This document shows, piece after piece, positions 62,869 to 64,000 of a stretch of DNA of 64,000 bases (its first letter is position 1; each line of letters begins with the position of its first letter). Both the position numbers and the translations under genes were made by a program. Below the pieces are notes generated by a model. It was given only the letters and a program-made list of their open reading frames with translations. It had not been told where the DNA came from and did not search any database. The stretch spans positions 620,001 through 684,000 of the forward strand of contig DIYO01000001.1 of the NCBI GenBank assembly GCA_002427755.1, given 5' to 3'. The DNA is from Roseivirga sp. UBA6052 (lineage in GTDB: Bacteria; Bacteroidota; Bacteroidia; Cytophagales; Cyclobacteriaceae).

Positions 62869-64000
62869 TTATTTCTGATCTCTTACGATGTTACCTGCAT
62901 CGTCTATAAAGTAAAGCTGAACTCTTCTGTTGAATGCTCTACCAGCAATTGTTCTATTAGAAGCAACAGGCTCATCTTCACTTAATGTTCTATATTCTAA
63001 CTGATCAGGGTTAACTCCTTTGTTTAACAGGTAATTGTATACTTCAGTATATCTTCTTGTTCCGAGTGCAATATTGTAGTTGTTCGTACCATATCCATCA
63101 GTATGTCCTGCCACGAGCACTCTTAAATCAGTTCTACTATTCAAAAGCGCTGCAGCCTCATCGAGTCTCTGGAAGTACTCTGAACGAATGTTATGCTTAT
63201 CAAAAGGGAAATAAACATTTGGTAGAATGATATCATTGTTTGCCACTGGTACAACAACAGGAGGCGCAGGAGTAGCCACTACCTCTGCCTCAACTTCTTC
63301 TTCCTCAGGCTCTGGTTCTGGTTCTGGCTCAACCACTACAGGTGGAGCGATTGGCTCAGCTACCGGAACATTTTCTGGATCAAGATCAAAGCTATTGATC
63401 ATTTTCACGTAGATCTCTTTAGGGTTTTCGCATTCTCCTACGAAGAAATCCTGATTGATATCGAACTCATCTCTAAACAGTACATTAATTCTGTGTGTCT
63501 TTTCGTAAATCTTCTGACCGTCAGTTTCGGCATACATGCTGAAATCACGTTCAATTGGGAATGACATGCTGTATCTGCCCGATGCGTCTGTAGTCGTTTC
63601 AAACACTTCATCGTCACGCTTAACTGTGATTTTAGCGTTGGGAATTGGCGTCTGACCATCACAGTCAAGTAACCTTCCTTGTACTTGAGATTTGTTGAAC
63701 ATGATAATTCTGTAAATATCTACTTGCCCATATCCATCTGGTCTACTCGAAGAGAGGTAAGCATTCTTACCATAAAGAGTAAAGAATGTATCGTCATTAG
63801 GTAAGTTAAATGGTGCTCCCATATTCTCAGGTGCCGAAAATTTACCCGTTGCACTATCTAAGCGCGTTTTGAAAATATCATAACCCCCCATTGAATCATG
63901 ACCTCTTGAAGAGAAATACAAGGTTCCATCATCTGCTACGAATGGAGAATCATCATCGTCTGGAGTATTCAGTTCTTCTATAAAGTAAGGTGCCGACCAG
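62869..64000 (-). CDS. PD40-OmpA envelope protein, 5' end beyond the window
   Basis: The frame stays open to the right edge (upstream codons read WSAPYFIEELNTPDDDDSPF), so the real start lies outside the window. The visible part has a PD40-like segment (LYFSSRGHDSMGGYDIFKT), a carboxypeptidase-regulatory-like domain (DCDGQTPIPNAKITVKRDDEVFETTTDASGRYSM), a Pro/Glu/Val-rich linker (EPEPEPEPEEEEVE) and a C-terminal OmpA peptidoglycan-binding domain (VAGHTDGYGTNNYNIALGTRR). It should be an outer-membrane-anchored protein holding the cell wall. Similar proteins accompany type IX secretion. Confidence 0.88.
   Translation of the reverse strand, partial: WSAPYFIEELNTPDDDDSPFVADDGTLYFSSRGHDSMGGYDIFKTRLDSATGKFSAPENMGAPFNLPNDDTFFTLYGKNAYLSSSRPDGYGQVDIYRIIMFNKSQVQGRLLDCDGQTPIPNAKITVKRDDEVFETTTDASGRYSMSFPIERDFSMYAETDGQKIYEKTHRINVLFRDEFDINQDFFVGECENPKEIYVKMINSFDLDPENVPVAEPIAPPVVVEPEPEPEPEEEEVEAEVVATPAPPVVVPVANNDIILPNVYFPFDKHNIRSEYFQRLDEAAALLNSRTDLRVLVAGHTDGYGTNNYNIALGTRRYTEVYNYLLNKGVNPDQLEYRTLSEDEPVASNRTIAGRAFNRRVQLYFIDDAGNIVRDQK

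Overview
The window looks like chromosomal DNA of a free-living, probably marine member of the Bacteroidota (Cytophagales-like; I cannot name the species). The evidence is a type IX secretion sorting domain on a 1805-residue surface protein, a PD40/OmpA-type envelope protein, lipoproteins with short Bacteroidota lipoboxes, TAnnTTTG-type promoter elements, two-part methionine synthase genes, and moderate AT richness with very short intergenic gaps.

Layout. 1-5.9 kb: a truncated class V aminotransferase, then a minus-strand methionine unit (split metH plus metF) behind a SAM-I riboswitch. 6-12.4 kb: gyrB, a CoA-binding protein, a thioredoxin-fold protein, an FAD dehydrogenase and tryptophan 2,3-dioxygenase, followed by a divergent glutaryl-CoA-type dehydrogenase. 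13.9-15.5 kb: a lone AT-rich Sll1717-type P-loop ATPase. 16-24.8 kb: a START-like exported protein, a MATE pump, formate-THF ligase, FdhD with an FdhF/YdeP-type molybdoenzyme and MobA, a DUF1080 lipoprotein and a divergent TruA-like protein. 24.8-30.4 kb: a YfcC-type transporter, a TPR protein and the three-gene proton-translocating transhydrogenase operon.

30.4-35.0 kb is the accessory region and the most interesting part. It is organised as five consecutive gene cassettes, each bounded by attC-like imperfect palindromes. The first 9-12 bases of each cassette (GTT...) are complementary to the beginning (...AAC) of that cassette's own attC-like site, which is the hallmark of integron cassettes. 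No integrase gene is in the window. Two cassettes lack an ORF and share a 286-bp near-identical attC-like segment; one carries three genes (a hydrolase-like protein, an SRPBCC protein and an AraC regulator). Directly upstream is an attI-like stretch with two 16-bp direct repeats 31 bp apart.

35-64 kb returns to ordinary chromosome: YwbE, TruC, tandem PPK2 kinases, a DUF1573 protein, TrpS, LruC and CHRD lipoproteins, the giant repeat protein, an M3 oligopeptidase with an MFS transporter, a potassium-channel-like protein, a cyclophilin, a MogA/MoaB-type protein, a PD40 lipoprotein, pirin, phosphoglucomutase, DinB, MurB, an MFS pump, a guanidino-hydrolase-family protein and an OmpA-family protein cut by the right edge.

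Functional links: the riboswitch-led metH/metF unit makes methionine. Fhs, FdhD, the molybdoenzyme and MobA form a formate and molybdenum-cofactor neighbourhood. The Pnt operon balances NADH and NADPH, and the two PPK2 enzymes link polyphosphate to nucleotides.
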